25,011 nt of DNA from CAJQQK01 sp051010015 (GCA_051010015.1 JBPCVZ010000377.1:1-25011), one strand, 5' to 3'; numbered from the stretch's first letter, positions 1 to 8,630 are shown. The notes: generated from the sequence alone by a model not told the origin. A program made the numbers and translations.

Positions 1-1
1 G

Positions 2-319
2 CATCACATCCGCCAACAGGCAACCAATAATACTATTATCAATGCCTATCGGTCGTATGCCGTTGCCGCTTGTCAGCAATATGCGGAGTATCCTGGCTCC
101 TTTTCAACGCCTGTGCGTATCAAACTCGAAATCGGCAACAAGAACCTCGACGTTCAACTTTGGCAGACCAGTCATCGCCAATGGGCGGCGCGCTATCAGG
201 ACCCGGTCATCGTGATCGAGACTGAAAACGGCGGTCAGACATCGATCTGCGCCTACGACATCAACAGCGGCGCAGTGCTCGCGCATCGACCGATCCCACG
301 TCGCCGAAGGAACAGCTAG
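2..319 (+). CDS. Hypothetical protein, C-terminal fragment (5' end outside window)
   Basis: The reading frame is open from the first complete codon to a TAG stop at 317-319, giving about 105 residues with no need for an internal start, so this is most likely the 3' end of a gene that begins upstream. A GTG at 113 could start a 68-aa product but has no convincing ribosome binding site. The fragment has two cysteines (one in an AACQQYAEYP stretch, one in TSICAYD), alternating polar and hydrophobic beta-like segments such as VRIKLEIGNKNLDVQLW, and a basic tail ending RRRRNS. The first 60 bases are less GC-rich than the rest of the window. I recognise no family. A small secreted or periplasmic domain is possible, but the N-terminus is not visible. 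Confidence 0.5.
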   Translation, partial: HHIRQQATNNTIINAYRSYAVAACQQYAEYPGSFSTPVRIKLEIGNKNLDVQLWQTSHRQWAARYQDPVIVIETENGGQTSICAYDINSGAVLAHRPIPRRRRNS

Positions 320-399
320 CCGCTTCGTTGACGATCTCGTCGTTTCAAACTGCGCCAGTGGCTCACGATTGAGTCATATATTCGAAACCCAACCTTCAT

Positions 400-440
400 G
401 CCGATATCCCACTATCGGCGACACCTGTCGACAGTCTGTC
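400..440. promoter_or_regulatory. Cluster of adjacent inverted repeats upstream of the sugar transferase gene
   Basis: Three dyads lie end to end: GCCGATA-N6-TATCGGC (400-419), CGACA-CC-TGTCG (419-430) and GACAG-T-CTGTC (430-440). The last two share an 8-bp palindrome TGTCGACA (426-433), so GACA and TGTC half-sites alternate at 420, 426, 430 and 437. This sits 110-150 bases before the start of the polyprenyl glycosylphosphotransferase gene and could be an operator array or a structured leader. The regulator is unknown. Confidence 0.35.
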
Positions 441-550
441 CCGGGGGGCATCGGGCTGTTTCATTCGCCGTGCAACGCCGTCAAGAGAACCGGCGACGTG
501 CGCAATCAGTCCGAGCCGGTCGCGCGGCACATGAGCGGAGATGTCAATTC

Positions 551-2041
551 ATGACCGAGCGAACGGTCGCCAGCAATGCGCTCAACGGCGGCCCGGCCTT
601 TGCCGGCAGCCGCGGTCACTCAGCATTGGTGCGCCCGCGCTGGTCACGCAAAGTCGCAGCCGACATCGTCGGGTTTGGCGACATGATCATCATTATCATC
701 GCCTTGCTGGTGCCATGCCTGCTGCTCACGACGTTGGTCGAACAGTTTCCGCGGCGCCTCGAACTGGTGCGCTCCGGCCTGATCGCCTGTCTCGTCGCCT
801 ACCCCTGCTTGAGCCATTGGCAGCTCTATGACACGCGCCGCATGAGCGCTTTCCCCGTCCGCCCCGACCGGATCATGATGTCGACCGCCATCGCCATGGT
901 CGCGGTGCTCGGTCTTGGCGTACCGGTCGGCGCGCCGTCGGACACCATCATGGTGACGTGGCCGCTGATCTGGTTCTGCGCGGCATCGGCCATGCTGATC
1001 CTCTACCGCGCGACGGTGCGCGACCTGTTTGCTTCACTCGCCACGACAAACCATTTCGACGAACGCATTGCCGTCTATGGCGTCGGCAAGATCGCGGAAC
1101 GTGTCGAACACTACATTCGCGAGGCCGGAGACGGCCTGCAGTTCACCGGTGCGTTCGACGATCGAACCGACCTCGATCGCGTCGAAGAACAACGCCTGCC
1201 AACCAGCGGCCAGCTTGGCGATCTGATCCAGGCCGGTCGAGAGGGCCGTATCGACCGCATCATTGTCGCCCTGCCGCAAGTCGCCGATGGTCGTCTGGCA
1301 GATATCACCCGTGAACTCGAGCAGTTGCCGGTGACCGTGCACGCGGTCACGCACTTCTCCAACGACCTCGTGACGGGCATGGGTCGCCACAAGGTCTCGA
1401 GCCTCGGCCCGGTCGGCCTGATCAACATCAAGGAGCGGCCGCTGGCGGACTGGGCGCCGATCATCAAGCGCGCCGAAGATATCCTGATCAGTGCCTCGCT
1501 GCTGATCATGACGCTGCCGGTGATCGCCCTGATTGCCGCCGCCATCAAGCTTACCAGTCGCGGGCCCGTGCTGTTCCGCCAGCGCCGTCGCGGCCTCAAC
1601 CAGAAGGTCATCGAAGTCCTGAAGTTCCGCTCGATGACGGTGCAGGAAAACGGCGCCGACGTGCGCCAGGCGACAAGCAACGACAAGCGCGTCACGTTCG
1701 TTGGCCGTATTCTGCGTCGCAGCAGCCTCGATGAACTGCCGCAACTCATCAATGTATTGGTCGGTGAGATGTCGCTTGTCGGACCGCGCCCGCACGCCCT
1801 GATCCACGATGAGAAATGGGGCGAGATGCTGGAGCAGTACGCCAACCGGCACCAGGTCAAGCCGGGCATTACCGGCCTCGCCCAGGTACGTGGCCTGCGC
1901 GGTGAAGCACGCACTCCGGGCGACATCCAAAAGCGCATCTCGGCCGATCTCGAGTACATCGCGAACTGGTCGCTGTGGCTGGACCTGTCGATCATATTCC
2001 GCACGGTGCACACCGTGATGGGCGCGAAGAACGCGTACTAG
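551..2041 (+). CDS. Polyprenyl-phosphate sugar-1-phosphate transferase (WcaJ/PssY-like exopolysaccharide initiating enzyme)
   Basis: This inner-membrane enzyme transfers a hexose-1-phosphate from a nucleotide sugar to undecaprenyl phosphate, the first step of exopolysaccharide or capsule repeat-unit assembly. The 496-aa product has hydrophobic segments at about 40-62, 72-90, 108-128 and 134-152, a cytoplasmic Rossmann-like CoA-binding/PglD-type domain at 171-290 (starting IAVYGVGK), and the bacterial sugar transferase domain (PF02397) at 305-490. The latter shows the membrane hairpin at 309-333, LKFRSM at 357-362, the catalytic Asp-Glu in SSLDELPQL (391-399), EMSLVGPRP (406-414) and KPGITGLAQ (437-445). 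The frame stays open back to an ATG at 398, but the ATG at 551 is preferred: it has GGAG at 537-540 and the protein then starts just before the first membrane segment. No other polysaccharide genes follow, so it stands alone here. The sugar (glucose, galactose or other) cannot be read from sequence. Confidence 0.9.
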   Translation: MTERTVASNALNGGPAFAGSRGHSALVRPRWSRKVAADIVGFGDMIIIIIALLVPCLLLTTLVEQFPRRLELVRSGLIACLVAYPCLSHWQLYDTRRMSAFPVRPDRIMMSTAIAMVAVLGLGVPVGAPSDTIMVTWPLIWFCAASAMLILYRATVRDLFASLATTNHFDERIAVYGVGKIAERVEHYIREAGDGLQFTGAFDDRTDLDRVEEQRLPTSGQLGDLIQAGREGRIDRIIVALPQVADGRLADITRELEQLPVTVHAVTHFSNDLVTGMGRHKVSSLGPVGLINIKERPLADWAPIIKRAEDILISASLLIMTLPVIALIAAAIKLTSRGPVLFRQRRRGLNQKVIEVLKFRSMTVQENGADVRQATSNDKRVTFVGRILRRSSLDELPQLINVLVGEMSLVGPRPHALIHDEKWGEMLEQYANRHQVKPGITGLAQVRGLRGEARTPGDIQKRISADLEYIANWSLWLDLSIIFRTVHTVMGAKNAY

Positions 2042-2156
2042 GCCGCACGACATCGGGGCACGCAGCCCCTGACAGGCGCCCCCCGCCCCCATCAATCACA
2101 GCCAATTGGCACACCGATCCGGACGTCCCTGCCGGCGCATGCGTACATGCCGCAGC

Positions 2157-2216
2157 TTGACACAAGCAGCACAATCAGAGCATCAGATCGTCACAAAAAA
2201 AACGAACGTTCGGTTT
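2157..2216 (+). promoter_or_regulatory. Candidate promoter and TetR operator for the RND efflux operon
   Basis: A perfect TTGACA at 2157-2162 is followed 18 bases later by a weak -10 (CATCAG, 2181-2186). Just downstream lies the palindrome CGAACGTTCG (2203-2212), flanked by AAA on the left and TTT on the right after one mismatched pair, giving an 18-bp dyad at 2199-2216. A further CGTTC/GAACG pair (2207-2211 and 2219-2223) overlaps it. A dyad downstream of the -10 and about 50 bases before tetR is a common arrangement for TetR autorepression. The promoter -10 is the weak point. Confidence 0.5.
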
Positions 2217-2267
2217 ATGAACGGCACGTGATAACGCCGAAAACACGCCTGGAAGAGCCCAGCGCCG

Positions 2268-2912
2268 ATGCCAAAATTGAAGCCAGAGACCCAGGAAGCG
2301 CGCCGCGGCCATATCCTCGATACGGCCGAAAAATGCTTTGCGCAGAACGGGTTCCACGCCACGACGATGCAGATGATCTGCCGCGAGGCGGACATCAGTC
2401 CGGGCGCGCTCTACGTCTATTTCGATTCGAAAGAGGCGCTGATCGCAGGCATCTGCGAGCGCGACCGCAGTGAATTCAGCGAACGTTTTGCCGGCATCGC
2501 AGATGCGCCGGACGTGCTCGGCGCGCTCAATGATCTGGCTTCGCACTACTTTGTCGACCAGGCCCGCTACCGGCTCGCCATGACGGTCGAAATCGGCGCC
2601 GAGTCGACCCGCAACGCGGCCGTCCGCGAGATGTTCCGCGAATGCGATGAAACCATCGGCTCCTCTCTCGTGTCGCTGCTCGAGCGACTTGTCGCGGAGG
2701 GGCGTGCATCCCCTGCCCTCGACGCGAGCGAGGCGGCGAAACTGATGCAGGTCATCGGCGACGGTCTGTTGTGGCGCCGCGCCGTCGATCCCGCATTCGA
2801 CGGCACCAAAATGCTGCCGCCGGTGTTGGCACTGGTGGCCACGCTGATCGGTCTCAAGGACGACGCGATGGCGACCGGGCCGAACGATGCACAGGAGGTG
2901 CAAACCTCATGA
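2268..2912 (+). CDS. TetR/AcrR-family transcriptional regulator
   Basis: The 214-aa protein has the usual TetR length and layout. The N-terminal helix-turn-helix spans about residues 13-60, with ILDTAEKCFAQNGF, then TTMQMICREADISPGALYVYF and the typical KEALIAGI that follows. The remaining about 150 residues form a variable helical ligand-binding and dimerisation domain. It is the first gene of a three-gene set: its TGA overlaps the ATG of the adaptor gene by four bases (ATGA at 2909-2912). It therefore probably represses its own operon through the palindrome at 2199-2216 and releases it when a pump substrate or related ligand binds. The inducer cannot be inferred. The family assignment is firm; the regulatory link is inferred from gene order and the operator-like palindrome. 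Confidence 0.92.
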   Translation: MPKLKPETQEARRGHILDTAEKCFAQNGFHATTMQMICREADISPGALYVYFDSKEALIAGICERDRSEFSERFAGIADAPDVLGALNDLASHYFVDQARYRLAMTVEIGAESTRNAAVREMFRECDETIGSSLVSLLERLVAEGRASPALDASEAAKLMQVIGDGLLWRRAVDPAFDGTKMLPPVLALVATLIGLKDDAMATGPNDAQEVQTS

Positions 2913-4162
2913 AGCTGTCAAAATGGATCCTAGGGGGCGTCATCATCGCAGCCGGCGTAACAGGCGCGCTGTGGGGCACCGGCCATCTCCCGGCCATCGC
3001 CTCGCTCGATGACACCAACGCCACCACGCGCCAGCCGGCTGCCGTGCTGCAACCGCCAACCATCAGCGTCGTGCGTCCCGCACTGCGCGCCTTCACGGAG
3101 AGGCTGCGCGTCAACGGCTCACTGGTGGCGCGCGAGGAGGTGCTCGTGGCACCGCAAATCGAAGGTCAGCGCATCGGCGCCTTGTTCGCCGAACCTGGTG
3201 ATACCGTGGCAAAGGGCCAGTTGCTCGCACGACTTGCCACGGAAAACCTCGATGCGCTGGTGGCCCAGAACGATGCCGCGCTGCTGCGCGCCGATGCGAA
3301 TATCGCGCGCGCCGGCAACGCCATTGACCAGGCCGCGGCGCAGCTGAAAGAAGCCGCTGCCGCATTGAAGCGGGCCAAGCCGCTGAGCCGTTCCGGATAT
3401 CTATCCGGCAGCACGCTCGACCAGCGCCAGGCGGCAGCGAGCGCGGCGCAGGCGGCACTTGCCATCGCAAAGGACAACCTGCGGGTCGCCGAAAGTGAAC
3501 GCGCCGATACCCGGGCCAAGCGCCGCGAGCTGATGTGGCGGCGATCGCGCACGGAAATTCACGCGCCTGTGGCCGGCCTCATCCTGTCACGTTCGGCCAA
3601 GGTCGGCGCCATCGCGACCGCGACCGGCGAACCGATGTTTCGTATCGCAAAAGCCGCCGAGATCGAGCTCGATGGCGAGGCGACCAGCGATCAACTGCAT
3701 CGCCTGTCGGTCGGACAGGCGGTGCGCATCGAGGTTGCCGGTCAGCCGAATCTCACCGGCAAGGTGCGCCTTGTGAACCCGCGCGTCGATCCTCAAACGC
3801 GGCTCGGGCGCGTGCGGATTTTCATCGGACCAAATGCCAACCTGCGCGTCGGCACGTTCGTCAGTGGCACGGTCGAGACGGCCAGCGGACGCGGGCTCGC
3901 CGTGCCGCAGAACGCGATCATGCGCGACCGCGACGGTGCTTATGTGCAGATCGTCGAGGACAGCAAGGTGCGCGTCCGGCGCATCACGACCGGGCTTGCC
4001 AGCGACGGCTTCACAGAGGTTCGCACCGGCCTCAACGCAAGCGATAGGGTGATCGCGAAAGCCGGTACATTCCTCGGCGACGGCGAACCGGTTACCCCGG
4101 TCGAACCGGTCGAGACCAATCACAACAAGACGCATCCGGGCCCGCAGGCCAAGGCAGGCTGA
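2909..4162 (+). CDS. RND efflux periplasmic adaptor (membrane fusion protein)
   Basis: This 417-aa protein links an inner-membrane RND pump to an outer-membrane channel. It has an N-terminal hydrophobic segment (residues 6-24, signal sequence or anchor without a lipobox cysteine) and a first lipoyl half around 75-110 (VAPQIEGQRIGALFAEPGDTV). A long Ala-rich helical hairpin follows at about 112-212, then the second lipoyl half (RTEIHAPVAGLI, 214-225), a beta-barrel domain at 250-325 and a membrane-proximal domain to the end. The start at 2909 is chosen because AGGAGGT lies at 2893-2899 and the ATG overlaps the tetR stop; the frame is open further upstream inside tetR but without support. The gene is followed by the pump after one base. 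No outer-membrane TolC-type gene is present in the window, so the channel must be encoded elsewhere. Confidence 0.92.
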   Translation: MKLSKWILGGVIIAAGVTGALWGTGHLPAIASLDDTNATTRQPAAVLQPPTISVVRPALRAFTERLRVNGSLVAREEVLVAPQIEGQRIGALFAEPGDTVAKGQLLARLATENLDALVAQNDAALLRADANIARAGNAIDQAAAQLKEAAAALKRAKPLSRSGYLSGSTLDQRQAAASAAQAALAIAKDNLRVAESERADTRAKRRELMWRRSRTEIHAPVAGLILSRSAKVGAIATATGEPMFRIAKAAEIELDGEATSDQLHRLSVGQAVRIEVAGQPNLTGKVRLVNPRVDPQTRLGRVRIFIGPNANLRVGTFVSGTVETASGRGLAVPQNAIMRDRDGAYVQIVEDSKVRVRRITTGLASDGFTEVRTGLNASDRVIAKAGTFLGDGEPVTPVEPVETNHNKTHPGPQAKAG

Positions 4163-4163
4163 C

Positions 4164-7100
4164 ATGCGCATGAACATCTCAGCCTGGGCGATCCGCAACC
4201 CGGTGCCTTCACTGGTGCTGTTCATGGTGCTCATGACGCTCGGCATCACGACGTTTCGCTCCATGCCGGTGAAGCGTTTCCCGAACATCGATATCCCGGT
4301 GGTCACCGTCCTCATCACGCAGCCGGGCGCCTCACCGGTCGAGCTCGAGACGCAGGTCACCAAGAAGGTCGAGAACGCAGTGGCCGGCATCACCGGCGTC
4401 AAGCACATTCTCTCCAACGTCGTCGAAGGCGCATCGACGACGACGCTGGAGTTCGACCTCGGCATCCCGATCGACCGGGCGACGAACGACGTCAAGGACG
4501 CGGTCGACCGCCTGCGTTCCGAGCTGCCGAGCACGATCGACGACCCGGTCGTCCAGCGCCTCGACATTGCCGGCCTGCCGATCCTGACCTACAGCGCGCG
4601 GGCGCCGACGATGACGCCGGCCGAATTGTCCTGGCTGGTCGACGACACGATCATTCGCGCCCTGCAGGGCGTCAAGGGGATCGCACAGGTGGCGCGCATC
4701 GGCGGCGTCAATCGGGAAATCCGCATCGACCTCGACCCGAGCAAGCTGCTCGCGCTCGGGCTGACCGCCGGCGAGGTCAACCGGCAGCTGCGCGCAACCA
4801 ACGTCGACATCGCCGGCGGGCGCGCCGAGATGGCCGGCCGGCGCCAGGCGATCCGCACGCTGGCCGGCAAGACGACGCTGAAGGAACTCGGCGAGACCAA
4901 GATTGCATTGCCGGGCGGGCGCAACGTGCGCCTCAATGCGCTCGGCACGGTGACGGACACCTGGGAAGAGCCGCAGTTCTTCGCCGATCTCGATGGCAAG
5001 CCGGCCGTCGCGTTTTCCATCACGCGCTCGAAGGGCGCCAGCGAGATCACCGTCGCCGCCGCCGTCGAAGTGGCGATCGGCAAGCTGCGCAAGGCGCATC
5101 CAAACGTCGAGCTCAGCCGCATCGATGACACGGTCAGCTACACGCGCGGCGTCTATGTATCGACGATGAAGACGCTGATCGAAGGCGCCATCCTGGCGGT
5201 CTTCGTCGTCTTCATTTTCCTGCGCGACATGCGTGCGACGGTGATTGCCGCGATCGCGCTGCCACTCTCCGTCATCCCGACGTTCTGGGCGATGTCGGCA
5301 TTTGGCTTTTCGTTGAATCTCGTCAGCCTGCTCGCGATCACGATCGTGACCGGGATTCTCGTCGATGACGCGATCGTCGAGATCGAGAACATCGTGCGCC
5401 ACATCAAGATGGGCAAGTCACCCTATCGCGCCTCGCTGGAGGCGGCGGACGAAATCGGCCTGGCGGTGATCGCGATTACGACGACGATCATCGCCGTGTT
5501 CGTGCCGGTGAGTTTCATGGATGGCATCGCCGGGCAATATTTCAAGCAGTTCGGGCTGACGGTGGCGGCGGCGGTGTTTTTCTCGCTGCTTGTCGCGCGC
5601 TTGATCACGCCGCTGCTGGCGGCCTACTTCATGCGCGATATCAAGCACGACGAGCGCGAAGGGGCTTTGCTCAAGACCTACACGCGCCTGGTTGCGTGGT
5701 CGGTGCACCATCGCATTCTGACCGTTATCTGCGGCCTGTTCGTCTTCGCCGGATCGATCGCCTCGATGTATCTCATCCCGTCAGGCTTCCTGCCACCGGA
5801 AGACACCGGGCGCATGTTCATCGCGCTCGAGCTGCCGCCAGGCTCGACGCTGGAAAACACACGCAAGGTCAGTCGCCGAATCGCGCGCGACCTCAAGGTC
5901 CGCGACGACGTCGAGAAGGTGTTCGTCGATGGCGGCCGCATCCTCGGCTCCGGCAGCGAGGTGCGCAAGGCAACGCTGCTCGTGACACTCACGCCGAAGG
6001 CGGAACGCGCGCTGTCGCTCGGCGAGGTCAAGAACGAGTTCATCAAACTGCTCAATCCGGTTCCCGATATCCGGTTCTGGTTCTTCGAGGAGAACGGCCA
6101 GCGCCTGTTCCAGATGGTCGTCACCGGCCGCGACGGCGATGCGGTCAATCGCGAAGCGGCCCGGATCACACGCGAGATGCGCGGCCTCGGTGAACTCGTC
6201 CTGCCGAATTCGACCGCTGGCCTCGAGCGACCGGAACTGCGCGTCGTCCCCAAGACCGAGATCGCAGCCGAGCTTGGCGTCACCACGAGCGCGATTGCCG
6301 ATGTCGTGCGCATTGCAACCATCGGCGATGTCGGACCGGCGCTGGCACGCTTCAGCGAGCGCGACCGCCAGATACCGATCCGCGTGCAACTCGCCCGTGC
6401 GGCGCGCGGCGATCTCGATCTGCTCAAGACGCTCAAGGTGCGCACGGCGAGCGGCAGGATGGTGCCGCTGGCTGCCGTCGCCGACTTTCAACTGGCCCAG
6501 AGCCCGACGGCAATCGATCGCTTCGACCGCCAGCGCCAGGTCACCTTGGGCGCCGACCTGGCGCCCGGTGTCGCGCTCGGCGATGCGGTCAAGGCGGTCG
6601 AGAACCTGCCGTCGGCCAAGGCGCTGTCCGAGGGATTGCGGCTCAAGCAGTTCGGCGATGCCGAAGTGATGGGCGAAGTGTTCGAGAATTTCGGCAAGGC
6701 GATGAGCGCCGGCCTGATGATGGTGTTCGCGGTGCTGGTGCTGCTGTTTGCCAGTTTCCTGCAGCCGATCACGATCCTCTTTTCGCTGCCGCTGTCGATC
6801 GGCGGCGCGATCGTGGCGCTGGCGCTGACCCAGAACGCGATCAGCCTGCCGGTCGTGATCGGCATTTTGATGCTGATGGGCGTCGTCACCAAGAACGCGA
6901 TCATGCTGGTTGACTTTGCCAACGAGGAGATCGCCCGCGGCGTCGCGCGATCCACCGCGATCGTCGATGCCGGCCGCAAGCGCTCGCGTCCGATCGTCAT
7001 GACGACCATTGCCATGTGCGGCGGCATGCTGCCCTCGGCGCTGGCGCTCGATTCGGGCGGCGAATTCCGCGCACCGATGGCCATCGCCGTGATCGGCGGC

Positions 7101-7241
7101 CTGATCTCGTCGACCGTGCTGACGCTGGTGTTCGTGCCGGCGGTCTATGTGTTGATGGACGACATCGGGCAATGGCTCTGGCGGGTGTTCAGCCGCTTCA
7201 TCGGGCCAAAGGACGAACCGACCATCGGTGCTGCCGAATAA
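4164..7241 (+). CDS. RND-family efflux pump permease (HAE1/AcrB-like)
   Basis: This proton-driven exporter of hydrophobic or amphiphilic compounds works with the adaptor just upstream. At 1025 aa it has the standard length: an N-terminal helix (about 12-32), a large periplasmic porter loop, a helix group around 335-490, a second porter loop, and a final helix group around 850-1005. The TM4 motif GILVDDAIVEIEN carries the paired aspartates (residues 401-402) used for proton relay in the HAE1 family. MSAFGFSLNLVSLLAI before it and GVVTKNAIMLVDFANE near the C-terminus are also typical. It begins one base after the adaptor stop, with a second possible ATG two codons later. HAE1 members export drugs, bile salts, solvents or lipophilic signals; the substrate here is unknown. 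Heavy-metal (CusA-type) RND pumps are less likely because the TM4 motif is of the drug type. Confidence 0.93.
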   Translation: MRMNISAWAIRNPVPSLVLFMVLMTLGITTFRSMPVKRFPNIDIPVVTVLITQPGASPVELETQVTKKVENAVAGITGVKHILSNVVEGASTTTLEFDLGIPIDRATNDVKDAVDRLRSELPSTIDDPVVQRLDIAGLPILTYSARAPTMTPAELSWLVDDTIIRALQGVKGIAQVARIGGVNREIRIDLDPSKLLALGLTAGEVNRQLRATNVDIAGGRAEMAGRRQAIRTLAGKTTLKELGETKIALPGGRNVRLNALGTVTDTWEEPQFFADLDGKPAVAFSITRSKGASEITVAAAVEVAIGKLRKAHPNVELSRIDDTVSYTRGVYVSTMKTLIEGAILAVFVVFIFLRDMRATVIAAIALPLSVIPTFWAMSAFGFSLNLVSLLAITIVTGILVDDAIVEIENIVRHIKMGKSPYRASLEAADEIGLAVIAITTTIIAVFVPVSFMDGIAGQYFKQFGLTVAAAVFFSLLVARLITPLLAAYFMRDIKHDEREGALLKTYTRLVAWSVHHRILTVICGLFVFAGSIASMYLIPSGFLPPEDTGRMFIALELPPGSTLENTRKVSRRIARDLKVRDDVEKVFVDGGRILGSGSEVRKATLLVTLTPKAERALSLGEVKNEFIKLLNPVPDIRFWFFEENGQRLFQMVVTGRDGDAVNREAARITREMRGLGELVLPNSTAGLERPELRVVPKTEIAAELGVTTSAIADVVRIATIGDVGPALARFSERDRQIPIRVQLARAARGDLDLLKTLKVRTASGRMVPLAAVADFQLAQSPTAIDRFDRQRQVTLGADLAPGVALGDAVKAVENLPSAKALSEGLRLKQFGDAEVMGEVFENFGKAMSAGLMMVFAVLVLLFASFLQPITILFSLPLSIGGAIVALALTQNAISLPVVIGILMLMGVVTKNAIMLVDFANEEIARGVARSTAIVDAGRKRSRPIVMTTIAMCGGMLPSALALDSGGEFRAPMAIAVIGGLISSTVLTLVFVPAVYVLMDDIGQWLWRVFSRFIGPKDEPTIGAAE

Positions 7242-7393
7242 TCGGCGGAAGCCTCTGAGAAGAAAGACTGATTTTCTCCAGCACGCCTCGTCAAGCCGTC
7301 CCCGCGGATGCTAGGGTGGCGGCATGAGTAACACGTAGTGGCGGCGCGCGCGTATATGGCGCGGCGGCGCGCTACCCGTACAGGAGTCCCCCC

Positions 7394-8554
7394 ATGTTTG
7401 ATGCCAAGAGCCTTTTCGAGATGATGGTGCAAGGCGCCGGCGACCAGGGCGGCAAGGCATCAGGCGGCCGCGGGGCGCAGGATGGCATGCCCGATCTCGG
7501 CGATCTGCTGCGCCAGTTCACCGAAGGCGGCCAACAGGGTGGCGCCGGACGGGCACAGCCGGCGGGGCAATCGGGTGGCGGCGGCGGCAATATCCTGGAA
7601 GACCTGATGCGCCAGTTCGGCCCCAAGGATAACGCCGGCGGCGAGACCGGTTCACGCGGCGGCGGCACACAGGGCAGCAATCCGCTCGAGGACCTGTTGC
7701 GCCAGTTTACACAGGAAAAGCGCGGCGACCAGGCGCCGTCCGGCGGCATGCGCGAGCTGCCGGATGTCGGTGACCGCCAAGGCGGTGGCGGTGGCGGCAG
7801 CGGTGGCAACCTCGGTGACCTGCTTGGCGAGGTCTTCGGTCAGGGCCGCGATGCCGCCGGCAAGGCGGGCCAGAACGCGCAGGACACGATGCGCGAGATG
7901 CTCGAGAAGGTGGGCGGCAGCGGTGCCAACGCACAGGACATGCTCGGCCAGCTCACCGATTTCATCTCGAACAACAAGGTCGGTGCAGCAGCGGCCCTTG
8001 GCGGGCTCGGCGCCCTGGTCTTTGGCACGCGCACCGGGCGCTCGATCGCAATGAGCGCTGCCAAGCTCGGTGCGCTCGCCGTCGTCGGCGGGCTCGCCTA
8101 CAAGGCCTATCAGAACTATAGCCAGGGCCGCCCGATGGAATCCGGCTCCGTCGAACCGGAGGCCGCCCCGGCCGGCACCGGCTTCGAAGCCGACGAAGTC
8201 AGCGATGCCGCCGCCGTGACGTACATCCGCGGCATGATCGCGGCAGCCGCTGCCGACGGGCGCATCGAGGCGAGCGAGCAGGAACAGATGATCGGGGCGC
8301 TGTCACAACAAGGTCTCGACGCCGGCGCCGAAGAGTTCCTCGCCAACGAACTCAACAACCCGGCAAGCATTGATGATCTCGTCAATGGCGTCAGCAACCA
8401 GACCGAAGCGCTGCAGCTCTATACGGCGGCGCGTGTCGCGATCGAGCCGGACACAGGCGCCGAGCAGCGGTTCCTGGCCGTGCTCGCCGACCGCCTCGGC
8501 ATTGCGCCCGACCTGCGCGCGCACGTCGATGCAGCCGCACGCGGCATGGTCTAA
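7394..8554 (+). CDS. DUF533 / TerB-like domain protein with Gly-rich repeat region
   Basis: The 386-aa product has two parts. Residues 1-190 are Gly/Gln-rich and low in complexity, punctuated by short amphipathic helices: DLGDLLRQF at 34, ILEDLMRQF at 67, PLEDLLRQF at 97 and NLGDLLGEVF at 139, with QDMLGQLTDF at 181. Residues 196-240 are Gly/Ala-rich and hydrophobic, probably one or two membrane-associated helices. Residues 268-386 match the DUF533 family (PF04391), a TerB-like all-helical domain, including AAAADGRIEASEQEQM (284-299) with its conserved acidic residues. E. coli YebE is a better-known DUF533 protein but its function is not established. The start has AGGAG at 7382-7386. The gene is monocistronic, ended by the hairpin at 8601-8630. 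Confidence 0.82.
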   Translation: MFDAKSLFEMMVQGAGDQGGKASGGRGAQDGMPDLGDLLRQFTEGGQQGGAGRAQPAGQSGGGGGNILEDLMRQFGPKDNAGGETGSRGGGTQGSNPLEDLLRQFTQEKRGDQAPSGGMRELPDVGDRQGGGGGGSGGNLGDLLGEVFGQGRDAAGKAGQNAQDTMREMLEKVGGSGANAQDMLGQLTDFISNNKVGAAAALGGLGALVFGTRTGRSIAMSAAKLGALAVVGGLAYKAYQNYSQGRPMESGSVEPEAAPAGTGFEADEVSDAAAVTYIRGMIAAAAADGRIEASEQEQMIGALSQQGLDAGAEEFLANELNNPASIDDLVNGVSNQTEALQLYTAARVAIEPDTGAEQRFLAVLADRLGIAPDLRAHVDAAARGMV

Positions 8555-8600
8555 CCACGTCACCACACGGCACGGTCGTTTCGCGCCCCGCCTTCAACGA

Positions 8601-8630
8601 CAAAGGGCGCCTCGGATGAGGCGCCCTTTG
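8601..8630. terminator. Strong hairpin terminator between convergent genes
   Basis: A perfect 13-bp inverted repeat (8601-8613 and 8618-8630, arms beginning CAAAGGGCGC and ending GCGCCCTTTG) encloses a GGAT loop. It lies 46 bases after the DUF533 stop and 49 bases before the stop of the leftward devB-like gene. The A-run on the left and T-run on the right are built into the stem, so it could stop transcription from both directions. Confidence 0.85.

Noticed and set aside
398..550. Upstream extension of the sugar transferase frame to an ATG at 398
   Set aside because: The added 51 residues are Arg-rich with no family match, the ATG lies inside the dyad cluster, and the ATG at 551 has a better ribosome binding site.
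2055..2069. GGGGC-ACGCA-GCCCC hairpin after the sugar transferase gene
   Set aside because: Only five base pairs and no T-tract; too weak to call a terminator with confidence.
1034..2095. 353-codon minus-strand open frame antisense to the sugar transferase gene
   Set aside because: The plus-strand frame carries unmistakable sugar transferase motifs; the antisense product has none.
3587..4567. 326-codon minus-strand open frame across the adaptor/pump junction
   Set aside because: It crosses two well-supported genes on the other strand and shows no family motif.
4332..5402. 356-codon minus-strand open frame inside the RND permease gene
   Set aside because: Same reason: composition is that of a shadow frame, with no recognisable motif or ribosome binding site.
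5781..7172. 463-codon open frame on the minus strand, antisense to the RND permease gene
   Set aside because: It lies wholly inside a clear RND pump gene; the product is His/Asp/Arg/Gln-rich with no domain, as expected for the complement of GC-rich coding DNA.
7341..7375. GC-alternating stretch (GCGCGCGCGTATATGGCGCG) upstream of the DUF533 gene
   Set aside because: Alternating purine-pyrimidine run is short and explainable by GC bias; no clear dyad or function can be supported.
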